Below, piece by piece: positions 53,198 through 61,597 of a stretch of 64,000 nucleotides of DNA (position 1 is the stretch's first letter; the number at the start of each line of letters is the position of its first letter). The notes below the pieces were generated by a model. It was not told the origin of the DNA. It did not search any database and saw only the letters and a program-made list of their open reading frames with translations. The stretch comes from Actinomadura atramentaria DSM 43919 (GTDB taxonomy: Bacteria > Actinomycetota > Actinomycetes > Streptosporangiales > Streptosporangiaceae). The stretch lies in assembly GCF_000381885.1 (NCBI RefSeq), contig NZ_KB907212.1:1-64000 (forward strand), read 5' to 3'. The position numbers and the translations under genes were made by a program.

Positions 53198-53644
53198 ATG
53201 ACCGCGAACACCGTACGGGCACTGCGCGGCGCGCTCGCCGCGGCCGTCCTGCTGGGCGCCGGGGCGTGCGGGACGGACGGCGGCCTGAGCGCCGCCGACG
53301 GCCGCACCGGCGTCCGCCACTCCGCGACGGCGGCGGCGCCGACCCGGTCGGGCTCGCTGCCGGAGGTCTCGCCGGACAAGCTGCCCAAGGAGGCGGTGGC
53401 GACGCTGAAGCTCATCGACGAGGGCGGCCCGTTCCCGTATCCGAAGGACGGCGTCGTCTTCCAGAACCGTGAGCGGATTCTCCCGCGCGAGCCACGCGGT
53501 TATTACCACGAGTACACGGTCCCGACCCCGCATTCCAAGGACCGGGGAGCGCGTCGGCTCGTCTCCGGAAAGAACGGCGAGCGCTACTACAGCGGCGACC
53601 ATTACCGCAGTTTCGTCCGCGTCCTGTGGAAAGGCCACCGGTGA
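53198..53644 (+). CDS. Secreted guanyl-specific ribonuclease (RNase Sa/N1/T1 type)
   Basis: 148 residues from ATG 53198. Export signal with possible lipobox (ALAAAVLLGAGACGTDGG, Cys near 24). The mature catalytic domain begins near 70: FQNRERILPREPRGYYHEYT holds the catalytic Glu, GARRLVSGKNGERYYSGDHY the Arg, and DHYRSFVRV the general-acid His, as in RNase Sa. It cleaves RNA after guanine. The barstar-type inhibitor gene overlaps its stop as GTGA, so toxin and antidote are co-translated, as with barnase and barstar. Likely extracellular warfare or nutrient RNase. Confidence 0.9.
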   Translation: MTANTVRALRGALAAAVLLGAGACGTDGGLSAADGRTGVRHSATAAAPTRSGSLPEVSPDKLPKEAVATLKLIDEGGPFPYPKDGVVFQNRERILPREPRGYYHEYTVPTPHSKDRGARRLVSGKNGERYYSGDHYRSFVRVLWKGHR

Positions 53645-54099
53645 CGGACGCGCACCGCCTCGTCGCCGACGTCGTCGCGGGACGGGTGAAACCCGGCGTC
53701 TACCAGTGGCGGTCGGCGGCGGCCGGGCGCGGGACCTGGCGCGAACCGGCGGAACGCGCGGGCTGGCGCACGTTCTACCTGGACGGCCACCTCATCCGGA
53801 ACCGGGCCGCGTTCCTGCGCCACTGCGCGGAGACGTTCGCGTTCCCCGACTGGTTCGGCCAGAACTGGGACGCCCTGGAGGAATGCCTGCGGGACCTGTC
53901 CTGGCTGCCCGCCGCGAACGGCTCCCTGGTCGTCTACGACGCGTGGACGGAGCTGGCCGGGAGCGACGAGCCGGTCTTCCGCACGGCCCTGGCCGTCTTC
54001 GGCGAGGCCGTGGAGGCGTGGCGCGACACGGCGACCCCCATGACGGTGCTGCTGCCGAGCGCCGCCACGGAGGTCGCCGGGGTGCCGAAACTGGCCTGA
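53641..54099 (+). CDS. Barstar-family ribonuclease inhibitor
   Basis: 152 residues from GTG 53641. The barstar core lies at about 35-145: GWRTFYLDGHLIRNRAAFLR, CAETFAFPDWFGQNWDALEE (FPxxFGxNWDAL is the family signature) and LVVYDAWTELAG. A 35-residue N-terminal extension is common in actinomycetes. No signal peptide: the protein stays in the cytoplasm and protects the cell from the RNase encoded just before it. Translationally coupled by the four-base overlap. Confidence 0.93.
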   Translation: MTDAHRLVADVVAGRVKPGVYQWRSAAAGRGTWREPAERAGWRTFYLDGHLIRNRAAFLRHCAETFAFPDWFGQNWDALEECLRDLSWLPAANGSLVVYDAWTELAGSDEPVFRTALAVFGEAVEAWRDTATPMTVLLPSAATEVAGVPKLA

Positions 54100-54124
54100 A
54101 CCGCGCCGGAATCCGGGCCGGACG

Positions 54125-54496
54125 TCAGTACGTCGAGCCGCTGCTCGCGCCGAACAGCGCGATGGCCCCGATGAAGTAGCAGATCCAGACGATCAGCCAG
54201 ATGCCCGTGACGATGTAGCCGAGGACGAGCCCCGCGACGGCCATGCCGGAGCCGCCCTCGCCGGTGCGCTTGATCTGGCTCTGCGCGACGTGTCCGAAGA
54301 TGATCGCGAGCACCGAGGTGAAACCGCAGAACAGGATGCCGATGAGCCCGAGGATCATCGACGCCGTGGCCATGCCGTTGGTCGCCGGCTGGACGGGCGG
54401 GCCGCCGCCGTAGTAGTGGTGCTGGACGGGCGCGGGCTGCTGCGAGTACTGGCCGTAGGGGTCGTGCTGACCGTAGGGGTCGTACGGGTTCGACAT
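54125..54496 (-). CDS. DUF4190-domain membrane protein
   Basis: 123 residues from ATG 54496 (AGGA six bases upstream; an ATG two codons earlier is less likely). A Tyr/Gln/Pro-rich cytoplasmic head (YDPYGQHDPYGQYSQQPAPV) is followed by the DUF4190 hairpin: ATASMILGLIGILFCGFTSV, IFGHVAQSQIKRTGEGGSGM, AVAGLVLGYIVTGIWLIVWI. This common actinobacterial family is of unknown function. Convergent with the barstar gene. Confidence 0.85.
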   Translation of the reverse strand: MSNPYDPYGQHDPYGQYSQQPAPVQHHYYGGGPPVQPATNGMATASMILGLIGILFCGFTSVLAIIFGHVAQSQIKRTGEGGSGMAVAGLVLGYIVTGIWLIVWICYFIGAIALFGASSGSTY

Positions 54497-54681
54497 GGGC
54501 ATCCTGATCGGGTCGCGCGCCTGCCGCCGTTCGCCGGACGCGTGCGCTGGGGGGCTGGATTCCGGATTATGCCAGTGTGACGTGCCGGAAGGTGTTTGTC
54601 GCCCCCCGGCCTACCGTGATGTTAGATGCGGGGTCCGTCACGCCGGTTCCCCGCGCGCCGGAAAATCCGGAGGCGGCCCGA

Positions 54682-55452
54682 TCAGGCCAGATTGCCGCGG
54701 AGCCAGGAGATGTCGTCGGCCTGCCCGGCGGACGGCGTCTCCACGACGACGGGCGCGCCCGCCCCGCGCACGACGGCCAGGATCAGCTCGGGGTCGATAG
54801 TGCCGCTGCCGAGGTTGGCGTGCCGGTCCGCCCCGGACCCGAACGCGTCGCGGCTGTCGTTGCAGTGGACGAGGTCGATGCCCCCGGTGATCGCCTTGAT
54901 GCGGTCGACCGCGTCGACCAGTTCCTCGCCCGCCGCGTGCGCGTGGCAGGTGTCGAGGCAGAACCCGACCTTGGAGTCGATGTCGGTGACGCCCGACAGC
55001 ACCTCCCACAGCCGCGAGATCCGCTCGAACTTGCGGGCCATCGCGTTGCCGCCGCCCGCGGTGTTCTCGATGTAGATCGGGATCGGCGTCTCCAGGCGCT
55101 CGAACACCTTGCGCCAGTTCTCGAAGCCGTTCTCGGGGTCGTCGTCCTTCAGGACGTGCCCGCCGTGGACGATCAGCGCCCGCGCGCCGATCCCGGCGGC
55201 GGCGTCGAGCTGCTGCTGCAGGAGCTTGCGGCTCGGGATGCGGATGCGGTTGTTGGACGTCGCCACGTTGATGACGTACGGCGCGTGGACGAACACGTCC
55301 ACGTCGGAGTCCCGGACGGCCTCGATGCCCTCCGGCAGCTCGGGCTTCTTCCAGCCCTGCGGGTCGCCGAGGAAGAACTGGACGACCTCGGCCCCGCGCT
55401 CGCGGGCGCTCTCGATCGGCCGGGTCTGATCGACGTGGGCTCCGATGCGCAT
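54682..55452 (-). CDS. nfo: Endonuclease IV (AP endonuclease, TIM barrel)
   Basis: 256 residues from ATG 55452. Starts RIGAHVDQT, with metal ligands in [81 protein letters not shown] and PVVVETPSA, matching the tri-zinc site of Nfo. It cuts DNA 5' to abasic sites in base-excision repair. Single gene; no clear ribosome-binding site before the ATG, so a leaderless transcript is possible. Confidence 0.93.
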   Translation of the reverse strand: MRIGAHVDQTRPIESARERGAEVVQFFLGDPQGWKKPELPEGIEAVRDSDVDVFVHAPYVINVATSNNRIRIPSRKLLQQQLDAAAGIGARALIVHGGHVLKDDDPENGFENWRKVFERLETPIPIYIENTAGGGNAMARKFERISRLWEVLSGVTDIDSKVGFCLDTCHAHAAGEELVDAVDRIKAITGGIDLVHCNDSRDAFGSGADRHANLGSGTIDPELILAVVRGAGAPVVVETPSAGQADDISWLRGNLA

Positions 55453-55498
55453 GCGTCCGAGGGTATCCGGGCCCACGCCCGGTGCGTCACACGGAAGC

Positions 55499-55798
55499 TC
55501 ACATGGAGAAGCCGCCGTGCCGCAGCGCGAAGCCCGCCCCGACGAACGAGCCGACCATCCCGATCACGTTCAGCCACCGCTGGCCGGTCGTCACCGACAT
55601 CATCTGGTTGTAGAGCGCGACGGGCAGGCCGATGATCCCGAGCACCAGCCCGGCGAAGTGCGTCGCCGAAACGAACCCGAGCACCAGGGCCGCGAGCCCG
55701 ACGACGAGGGCGATCCCGGCGATGGCGTTGTGGCGGGCCGTGATCCGCCGGTACTCGGCGGCGCGCGAGCCCGCGGCCCCGGTCGTGTGCTGCGTCAT
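55499..55798 (-). CDS. Small membrane protein, hypothetical
   Basis: 99 residues from ATG 55798, with AAAGAGGTG upstream. A charged head ([12 protein letters not shown]) precedes two or three hydrophobic helices ([55 protein letters not shown]). No family recognised. Upstream of, and in the same direction as, the endonuclease IV gene (46-base gap), so possibly co-transcribed. Confidence 0.75.
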   Translation of the reverse strand: MTQHTTGAAGSRAAEYRRITARHNAIAGIALVVGLAALVLGFVSATHFAGLVLGIIGLPVALYNQMMSVTTGQRWLNVIGMVGSFVGAGFALRHGGFSM

Positions 55799-55998
55799 CC
55801 GGACACCTCTTTCCGACGAAGGACGCCGGCGCGGCGCGCTGTCCCGCGCCGGTTCAGTAGAGATGCCCGAAAGATCCGTCGTCAATCGGCGGCGCCGCGG
55901 AGGAAGTGTCGGCGGCACCCGGTAACGTCGAACACGGATTCGAGGATGAGGGTCTCGCCCCCGAGGGGAAGCGGGGACGAGCCGGGAGGTGTTCGCAC

Positions 55999-56172
55999 GT
56001 GAGGGAGAGTGAACTCGCGGTCATCGGCGACGCGGAGCTCGTCGAGGAACTGTCGATGCTGACGACCCAGGCCGCCAGGATGCGCGCCCGGATGGCCGAC
56101 ATCATGGCCGAGTTGGAGCGCCGCCGGAACCGGTCCGGCTGCGGGCAGGCCCGCACCGCGGCGCGGCACTAG
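55999..56172 (+). CDS. Small helical protein, hypothetical
   Basis: 57 residues from GTG 55999, after GGGAGG. One long amphipathic, coiled-coil-like helix (ELVEELSMLTTQAARMRARM ADI repeated heptads) and a basic tail with one Cys. An ATG further upstream at 55906 is in frame but precedes the ribosome-binding site. It precedes rpsF by 186 bases. Function unknown. Confidence 0.6.
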   Translation: MRESELAVIGDAELVEELSMLTTQAARMRARMADIMAELERRRNRSGCGQARTAARH

Positions 56173-56358
56173 AGCGTCCGCGCCCGCCGCGACGTGCGCG
56201 GACCGCGCCCGGCCACCGCGGGACAGTTGGTAGCCTGTACCGGTCCCGCGGCAGGTCGCCCCCATCCGGGGTCGGTCGGCCCGCCGCGGCGGACGCAAGA
56301 GCCCTCCTGTCACGGAGAGACCGTGACCGCATCAGTCCAGAGGAGGTAGGGACACAGC

Positions 56359-56649
56359 ATGCGTCGTTACGAACTCATGACCATCCTCGACCCGGCCATC
56401 GACGAGCGCACCGCCGGTGCGGCCCTCGACCCGTTCCTGAAGGTCGTCAAGGACGGCGGCGGCAGCGTGGAGAAGGTCGAGATCTGGGGCCGTCGCCGGC
56501 TGGCGTACGACATCCAGAAGAAGTCCGAAGGCATCTACGCGGTGGTCGACCTGTCGGCTGAGCCTGCCACGGTCAAGGAGCTCGACCGTCAGCTCAACCT
56601 GAGCGAGTCGATCCTCCGCACCAAGGTCATCCGCCCCGAGGTCCACTGA
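56359..56649 (+). CDS. rpsF: 30S ribosomal protein S6
   Basis: 96 residues with GAGGAGGTAGGG upstream. [20 protein letters not shown] at the start and [20 protein letters not shown] in the middle are diagnostic. Binds S18 and 16S rRNA in the platform of the small subunit. Starts the conserved rpsF-ssb-rpsR-rplI cluster. A 186-base leader precedes it; S6:S18-type autoregulation is known in other bacteria, but I cannot show the structure here. Confidence 0.98.
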   Translation: MRRYELMTILDPAIDERTAGAALDPFLKVVKDGGGSVEKVEIWGRRRLAYDIQKKSEGIYAVVDLSAEPATVKELDRQLNLSESILRTKVIRPEVH

Positions 56650-56686
56650 GTCTGGCTCAGCCCTCTCATCAGCCGGAGCGAGCCCC

Positions 56687-57265
56687 ATGGCAGGCGAAAC
56701 CGTAATCACCATCGTCGGGAACCTCGTCGAGGACCCGAACCTGCGCTTCACCTCGAGCGGCGCGGCGGTCGCGTCGTTCCGCATCGCGTCGACGCCGCGC
56801 AGCTTCGACCGCCAGACCAACGAGTGGAAGGACGGCGAGTCGCTGTTCCTGACCTGCAGTGTCTGGCGGCAGGCCGCGGAGAACGTCGCCGAGAGCCTCA
56901 CCCGCGGGATGCGCGTCATCGTGCAGGGCCGGCTCAAGCAGCGCTCGTACGAGACGCGCGAGGGTGAGAAGCGCACCGTCTTCGAGATCGACGTCGACGA
57001 GGTCGGCCCGTCCCTCCGCAACGCGACCGCCAAGGTCAACAAGGCGCAGCGGCAGGGTGGCGGCGGCGGGTTCGGCGGCGGTCCGGGCGGTGGCGGCGGC
57101 GGTTTCGGCGGCGACCAGGGCGGCGGCTTCGGCGGCGGTCAGGGCGGTCCGGGCGGCGGCTTCGGCGGGGGCCAGGGCGCTCCCGCGGGCGGCGGCCCGG
57201 CGAACGACCCCTGGTCCTCCGGTGGGGGCGGCGGCGGAGGCTACTCCGACGACCCGCCGTTCTAA
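56687..57265 (+). CDS. ssb: Single-stranded DNA-binding protein
   Basis: 192 residues. OB-fold at 1-110: [81 protein letters not shown] Gly/Gln-rich flexible linker (about 122-178) leads to the acidic tip YSDDPPF, which binds partner proteins such as PriA and RecQ. Protects ssDNA in replication and repair. 37 bases after rpsF. Confidence 0.98.
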   Translation: MAGETVITIVGNLVEDPNLRFTSSGAAVASFRIASTPRSFDRQTNEWKDGESLFLTCSVWRQAAENVAESLTRGMRVIVQGRLKQRSYETREGEKRTVFEIDVDEVGPSLRNATAKVNKAQRQGGGGGFGGGPGGGGGGFGGDQGGGFGGGQGGPGGGFGGGQGAPAGGGPANDPWSSGGGGGGGYSDDPPF

Positions 57266-57334
57266 CCGGCGAACCACATTCCAGTAATCACGTCCATTCC
57301 CGCGTGAGCGGGGCTCTCCCAAAGGAGCACCACG

Positions 57335-57571
57335 ATGGCGAAGCCACCTCCCCGCAAGCCCAAGAAGAAGGTCTGCGTCTTCTGTCAGGAGAAGATCTCC
57401 TACGTCGACTACAAGGACACCGGGCTGCTGCGCAAGTTCATCTCCGACCGCGGCAAGATCCGTGCCCGCCGCGTGACCGGCAACTGCACCCAGCACCAGC
57501 GCGACGTCGCCACGGCGATCAAGAACGCTCGCGAGATGGCGCTGCTGCCGTACACCAGCACCGCGCGCTGA
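57335..57571 (+). CDS. rpsR: 30S ribosomal protein S18
   Basis: 78 residues with AAAGGAGCACC upstream. Contains the S18 core [20 protein letters not shown] and [18 protein letters not shown]. The N-terminus has CVFC plus a later Cys in VTGNCTQHQ, so this is the zinc-ligand (C+) form. In actinobacteria a C- paralogue elsewhere is used under zinc limitation. Confidence 0.98.
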   Translation: MAKPPPRKPKKKVCVFCQEKISYVDYKDTGLLRKFISDRGKIRARRVTGNCTQHQRDVATAIKNAREMALLPYTSTAR

Positions 57572-57587
57572 GAAAGGAAGACGCGAC

Positions 57588-58034
57588 ATGAAGCTCATCC
57601 TGACTCAGCAGGTGTCCGGGCTCGGCGAGCCCGGTGACGTGATCGAGGTCCGCGACGGCTACGGCCGCAACTACCTCGTCCCGCGCGGGTTCGCGATCAA
57701 GTGGACGCGGGGCGCGGAGTCGCAGGTCGCCTCTATCAAGAAGGCGCGTTCGGCTCGCGAGATCGCGACCGTCGAGCACGCCAAGGAGGTCGCCGGCCGG
57801 CTCAAGTCGATCAAGGTGACGCTGCGCACCCGGACGGGCAGCAACGGCCGCCTGTTCGGCGCGGTGACCGCCGCCGACATCGCCGACGCCGTCAAGGCCG
57901 CCGACGGGCCCGACCTGGACAAGCGCCGGATCGAGATCGGGAACCCGATCAAGACCGTCGGCACGCACCAGGTCAGCGTCCGGCTGCACGCCGAGGTCAA
58001 CGCGACGATCGACGTCAACGTCGTCTCCGCCTGA
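57588..58034 (+). CDS. rplI: 50S ribosomal protein L9
   Basis: 148 residues. N-terminal domain MKLILTQQVSGLGEPGDVIE with YGRNYLVPRGFAIKWT, long connecting helix (SIKKARSAREIATVEHAKEV), and C-terminal domain including GSNGRLFGAVTAADIADAVK. Starts 16 bases after rpsR with AAAGGAAG. Last gene of the ribosomal cluster; a terminator follows. Confidence 0.98.
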   Translation: MKLILTQQVSGLGEPGDVIEVRDGYGRNYLVPRGFAIKWTRGAESQVASIKKARSAREIATVEHAKEVAGRLKSIKVTLRTRTGSNGRLFGAVTAADIADAVKAADGPDLDKRRIEIGNPIKTVGTHQVSVRLHAEVNATIDVNVVSA

Positions 58035-58044
58035 CCGCGCTCTC

Positions 58045-58078
58045 ACGGCCGGGCTCCCTTCGGGGGGTCCGGCCGTTT
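58045..58078 (+). terminator. Terminator after rplI
   Basis: ACGGCCGG...CCGGCCGT with a GC-rich inner stem and a TTCG loop is followed by TTTCG, 10 bases past the rplI stop. Confidence 0.85.
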
Positions 58079-58177
58079 CGCGTTTCCGGGCGCAACGCCC
58101 AAGATCATCAATTGCGCGGGGACCGGCCGGGCGCCGGGTTACCGTCCGTAAAGGATCATGACGGACGGGGGGACACC

Positions 58178-59278
58178 GTGGTCACGCATGGGGAGGAGAC
58201 CGGCGGAACGCCGACGCGCCGCCTGGTGCTGGGAGGACTCGCGGCGTTCGGCGTGGCCGCCGCGCCGCTGCTGCCGGGCTCGCCGGGGGCGGGCGTCGCG
58301 CGGGCGGATTCGGCGCGGGCGGACGGGGCGCGCGGCGGGGCCCGTGGTGGGGCTCGTGGTGGGGCGCGCGGCGGGGTGCGGCGGCCGGTCGTCGCGTCGC
58401 GCGAGCTGTGGAAGGCTGTGCCGCCGACCGGGGAGATCCGGGTGCTCGGGCGCGCGCCGGACCGCATCGTCGTCCACCACACCGAGAGCGCGAACGTCGC
58501 GGACACGTCCGTCGAGCACGCGTACGAGCTGTCGCGGACCGTGCAGCGGTTCCACATGGACGAGCGCGGCTGGGCCGACATCGGGCAGCAGTTGACGATC
58601 AGCCGGGGCGGGCACGTCATGGAGGGCCGCAAGGGCAGTCTCGCGTCGATCCGCGCGGGGCGGCTGACCGTGGGCGCGCAGGCGCTCCACCACAACGAGC
58701 ACACGATCGGCATCGAGAACGAGGGCACGTACATGACCGCGGACGTGCCCGCCGCGCTGTGGGAATCCCTCGCGGCGACGTGCGCGTGGCTCTGCGCCCG
58801 CTACGGCCTGGACCCGGACGAGGCGATCGTCGGCCACCGCGACCTGTGCGAGACCGACTGCCCGGGCGACGTCCTCTACGCCCGCCTGCCCCGCCTGCGC
58901 CACCGCGTGTCCCTACTCCTCGCCGGCCTCGCGGACGACCCCGAAGACCTCGCCCGCCGACCGCACGACACGACCGCCCACCTGAAACACGACGCCCCAC
59001 GGCGCACCCCGAACGACCCACCGCACGGCACGAGGGACCAGCCACCCGCTCGCGGGGCGGACAGCGCGGTGCGCGGCGACCCGCACGGCAGGCCCGGCGA
59101 CGGGCCGGACGGCCCGCCGCGCGGTGACGCGCGCGGTGAGCGCGGTCCGTGGCGCGATGCGGCGGATGATCCGTCGCGGCGAGGCCGGCGCGGCGGCGGT
59201 GCGGACGGGTCGCGGGGGCGCGTTCTGGACGGAACGTCGCGCGATGGCGCGGTGGATGTGCCGATGCGCAGGGATTAG
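58178..59278 (+). CDS. Tat-exported N-acetylmuramoyl-L-alanine amidase (Amidase_2)
   Basis: 366 residues from GTG 58178, with GGGGGGA upstream. Twin-arginine signal (TPTRRLVLGGLAAFGVAAAP). After a Gly/Ala/Arg linker the amidase domain spans about 80-240: DRIVVHHTESANV (zinc His), HHNEHTIGIENEGTYM, and IVGHRDLCETDCPGDVLYAR (second His, Asp-Cys ligands). It cleaves between MurNAc and the stem peptide. The last 110 residues are a disordered His/Pro/Arg/Gly/Asp-rich tail whose coding DNA is partly duplicated downstream, so the C-terminus is probably not functional sequence. Confidence 0.88.
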   Translation: MVTHGEETGGTPTRRLVLGGLAAFGVAAAPLLPGSPGAGVARADSARADGARGGARGGARGGARGGVRRPVVASRELWKAVPPTGEIRVLGRAPDRIVVHHTESANVADTSVEHAYELSRTVQRFHMDERGWADIGQQLTISRGGHVMEGRKGSLASIRAGRLTVGAQALHHNEHTIGIENEGTYMTADVPAALWESLAATCAWLCARYGLDPDEAIVGHRDLCETDCPGDVLYARLPRLRHRVSLLLAGLADDPEDLARRPHDTTAHLKHDAPRRTPNDPPHGTRDQPPARGADSAVRGDPHGRPGDGPDGPPRGDARGERGPWRDAADDPSRRGRRGGGADGSRGRVLDGTSRDGAVDVPMRRD

Positions 59279-59487
59279 GTGGTGTTCCGAAGTGCGGCCC
59301 ACGGCCCTCGCCCGACGGCTCCGGCCTTCGCGAGCGCGGTCCGTGGCGCGGTGCGGGGATGATTCCGCGCGCGGTGATCCGCGCGGCAGTCCGCAGCGCG
59401 GAGCGGACGGTCCGGGCGGACGGGTCGCGGGGGCGTGTTCTGGGTGGGACGTCGCGCGATGGTGCGGTCGATGCGCAGGGATTAGGG
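59140..59487. repeat. Partial duplication of the amidase 3' end
   Basis: Bases about 59140-59275 (last 45 codons of the amidase) and about 59335-59487 are diverged direct copies: both contain CGCGGTCCGTGGCGCG, GACGGGTCGCGGGGGCG and ATGCGCAGGGATTAGG in the same order. The second copy is non-coding. The gap 59279-59649 otherwise holds no gene that I can support. Confidence 0.75.
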
Positions 59488-59649
59488 CGCGTTGTCGACG
59501 TCCCGTTCGCTTGGCGGCTCGGGCTTCACCGACTTGCTAGGGGTGTGGTGTTTCGCGGTCTGGGTGGGGAGGCTCGCGTCCGCCTGCTTCGCCGGCCGGG
59601 CAGCGCACTCGCGCTGGGACTTGGGGCCGGTGAAGCGAACGTTCCAGGT

Positions 59650-59838
59650 TCAGGTTCGCGGGCCGTCGTAGCGGGTTCGGCGGCGGGCGATGTCGGGGTC
59701 GACGGTCTCGACGAGCGTCCACAGGAGGGCGATGCGTTCCGCCAGGACGTCCGGGGGCAGCCCGGCGAGGCTCTCGGCCGCGAGGTCGTCGATCGCCTGG
59801 TGGAGCCGGGCCATCCGCTCGCCGTAGCTGGAACACAT
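59650..59838 (-). pseudogene. Short DUF222/13E12-like N-terminal remnant with SOS box
   Basis: 62 residues from ATG 59838, which lies inside a LexA box. The sequence RLHQAIDDLAAESLAGLPPD then VLAERIALLWTLVETVDPDI resembles the first 60 residues of the DUF222/13E12-repeat HNH family. Those genes are known to start within a LexA box (typical opening MFE from ATGTTCGAA), and REP13E12 genes of M. tuberculosis are LexA-controlled. The DUF222 body and the HNH nuclease are missing. It could be a truncated remnant or a free-standing small SOS protein. A start at 59814 would give 54 residues. Confidence 0.45.
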
Positions 59839-59843
59839 GTTCG
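59830..59843 (-). promoter_or_regulatory. LexA (SOS) box overlapping a start codon
   Basis: On the minus strand CGAACATGTGTTCC matches the actinobacterial SOS box CGAAC-N4-GTTCG with one mismatch, extended by TT on the left. The ATG of the 62-residue frame sits in the centre. Confidence 0.6.
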
Positions 59844-59929
59844 AATCGTAGCGAGAGTGATCGTCGTTGCGTCCGGGTTCGGCGGTGCGCGCGCGACCGG
59901 GTCGGGGCAGGGACGCGGCCGGGTCGCCG

Positions 59930-61264
59930 TCAGTCGCGGACCGCGCCGGTGACCAGCCAGGCCCCGCCGCGCGCCCGCGCGCCGAGCGTGACGAGGCGTG
60001 TCGTCATCCACAGGCCGATCGCCGTCCACAGTCCGACGAGCCCGGCGCCGGAACTGTGGACGAGCAGCGCGGCGGGGAGGAAGACGGCGGTGGCGAGGAC
60101 GGTCGTCCACGCGAGGTACGTCCCGTCGCCCGCGCCGATGAGGATGCCGTCGAGGACGAACACCACGCCCGCGACGGGCTGGAGCAGCGCGACGACGAGC
60201 AGGGACGAGAAGAGCAGGTGCCGCACGTCGGCGTCGGCGCTGAACAGGCCGGGCAGCAGCGGCCGGGCCGCGAGCACGAGCAGCGCGAACGCGATCCCGC
60301 AGCCGACGCCCCACGCCGCCATCCGCCGCGTCGCGGCGCGCGCCCCGGCGGCGTCGGCCGCGCCGAGGCAGCGCCCGGTGATCGCCTGCCCGGCGATGGC
60401 GATGGCGTCGAGGGCGAACGTCAGCAGCGTCCACACCTGGAAGCCGACCTGGTAGGCGGCGAGCTGCGGGTCGCCCATGCGGGCCGCGACGGACGTCCCG
60501 ACCACGAGGACGACGCGCAGCGCCGCCGTGCGCAGCAGCAGCGCCACCCCGGCGGTCGCGGCGGTGCGCAGCCCGGCGGCGTCGGGCCGGACGGACGCGC
60601 CGTGCCGCCGCGCCGCGCGCGCGACGACGGCGACGTACACGGCGGCGCTGGCGTTCTGCGCGACGACCGTCCCCCACGCGGACCCGGCGATGCCCCAGTG
60701 CAGTCCGAGGACGAACAGCGCGTTCAGCGCGAGGTTGGCCGAGAAGCCGCCGATCGAGACGAGCAGCGGCGTCCGCGTGTCCTGGAGGCCGCGCAGCACG
60801 CCCGTCCCGGCGAGCACGACGAGCATCGCGGGCACGCCGAACAGGCTGACCCGCAGGTACGCGGCGGCGTGCGGCGCGACGTCGGCGGACGCGCCGAACA
60901 GCTCGACGAGCCGGGGGACGAGCGGCAGCCCGGCCGCGACGACGACCGCGCCGATGGCGAGCGCGAGCCAGATCCCGTCCACGCCCTGCCGGACGGCGGC
61001 GCGCAGGTCGCCCGCGCCGACGCGCCGCGCGACGCCCGCCGTCGTCCCGTAGGCGAGGAACACGCACAGGTAGACGAGCGTGCTGAGGATCTGCCCGGCG
61101 ACGCCGAGTCCGCCGAGCGGCGCGGTGCCGAGGCGGCCGACGATCGCGGAGTCCGACAGCAGGAAGAGGGGTTCGGCGACGAGCGCGCCGAAGGCGGGGA
61201 CGGCGAGGCGCAGGATCTCCCGGTCGCGGGCGCCGAGGTGCCGCCGGGGCGGGGCGGCGGCCAT
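59930..61264 (-). CDS. MATE family efflux protein (DinF-like)
   Basis: 444 residues from ATG 61264, with GAGGAG four bases upstream (a GTG at 61276 is also in frame). Twelve membrane helices in two halves; typical MATE segments are LRLAVPAFGALVAEPLFLLS, DSAIVGRLGTAPLGGLGVAG, GVLRGLQDTRTPLLVSIGGF and LDAIAIAGQAITGRCLGAAD. The GRLGTAPLGGLG motif is that of the DinF branch. Exports cationic drugs or metabolites by Na+ or H+ antiport. Divergent from dnaB. Confidence 0.93.
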   Translation of the reverse strand: MAAAPPRRHLGARDREILRLAVPAFGALVAEPLFLLSDSAIVGRLGTAPLGGLGVAGQILSTLVYLCVFLAYGTTAGVARRVGAGDLRAAVRQGVDGIWLALAIGAVVVAAGLPLVPRLVELFGASADVAPHAAAYLRVSLFGVPAMLVVLAGTGVLRGLQDTRTPLLVSIGGFSANLALNALFVLGLHWGIAGSAWGTVVAQNASAAVYVAVVARAARRHGASVRPDAAGLRTAATAGVALLLRTAALRVVLVVGTSVAARMGDPQLAAYQVGFQVWTLLTFALDAIAIAGQAITGRCLGAADAAGARAATRRMAAWGVGCGIAFALLVLAARPLLPGLFSADADVRHLLFSSLLVVALLQPVAGVVFVLDGILIGAGDGTYLAWTTVLATAVFLPAALLVHSSGAGLVGLWTAIGLWMTTRLVTLGARARGGAWLVTGAVRD

Positions 61265-61405
61265 GATTCTCCTCACCCGGCGTGACTTGTAACCGACCTT
61301 CCCATTTTATCCCTTACCTCACCATGCGCCCGAAGTTTCTTTCGCACACAGCCGGTGGACGAAGTCCGTGCAGGTCAGCCCGGTTCGTGTGGGAGACTCG
61401 TCGGA

Positions 61406-61481
61406 CTGTCCACAGCGTCGTCCACAGGTCCTGCACAGCCTGACCGGCGTGTCTGCACAGGTTGTCCCCAGGTTTTCCACA
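61406..61481. other. DnaA-box-like sites upstream of dnaB
   Basis: CTGTCCACA at 61406, TCGTCCACA at 61418, TTGTCCCCA at 61462 and TTTTCCACA at 61473 are one-base variants of TTGTCCACA, all in the same orientation, within the 333-base gap between the MATE gene and dnaB. DnaA may regulate dnaB here. The rest of the gap shows no gene. Confidence 0.5.
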
Positions 61482-61597
61482 GGGCTCTTTGCCCCGGGGG
61501 CGCGGGGGCCCGGAGAATGTCAGACGCTCGGGATAGACGTGGGACGGACGGTAGGGCGACGGCGAACGGGGACGCCGCCGTCCGGTGAGGGGGCGGC

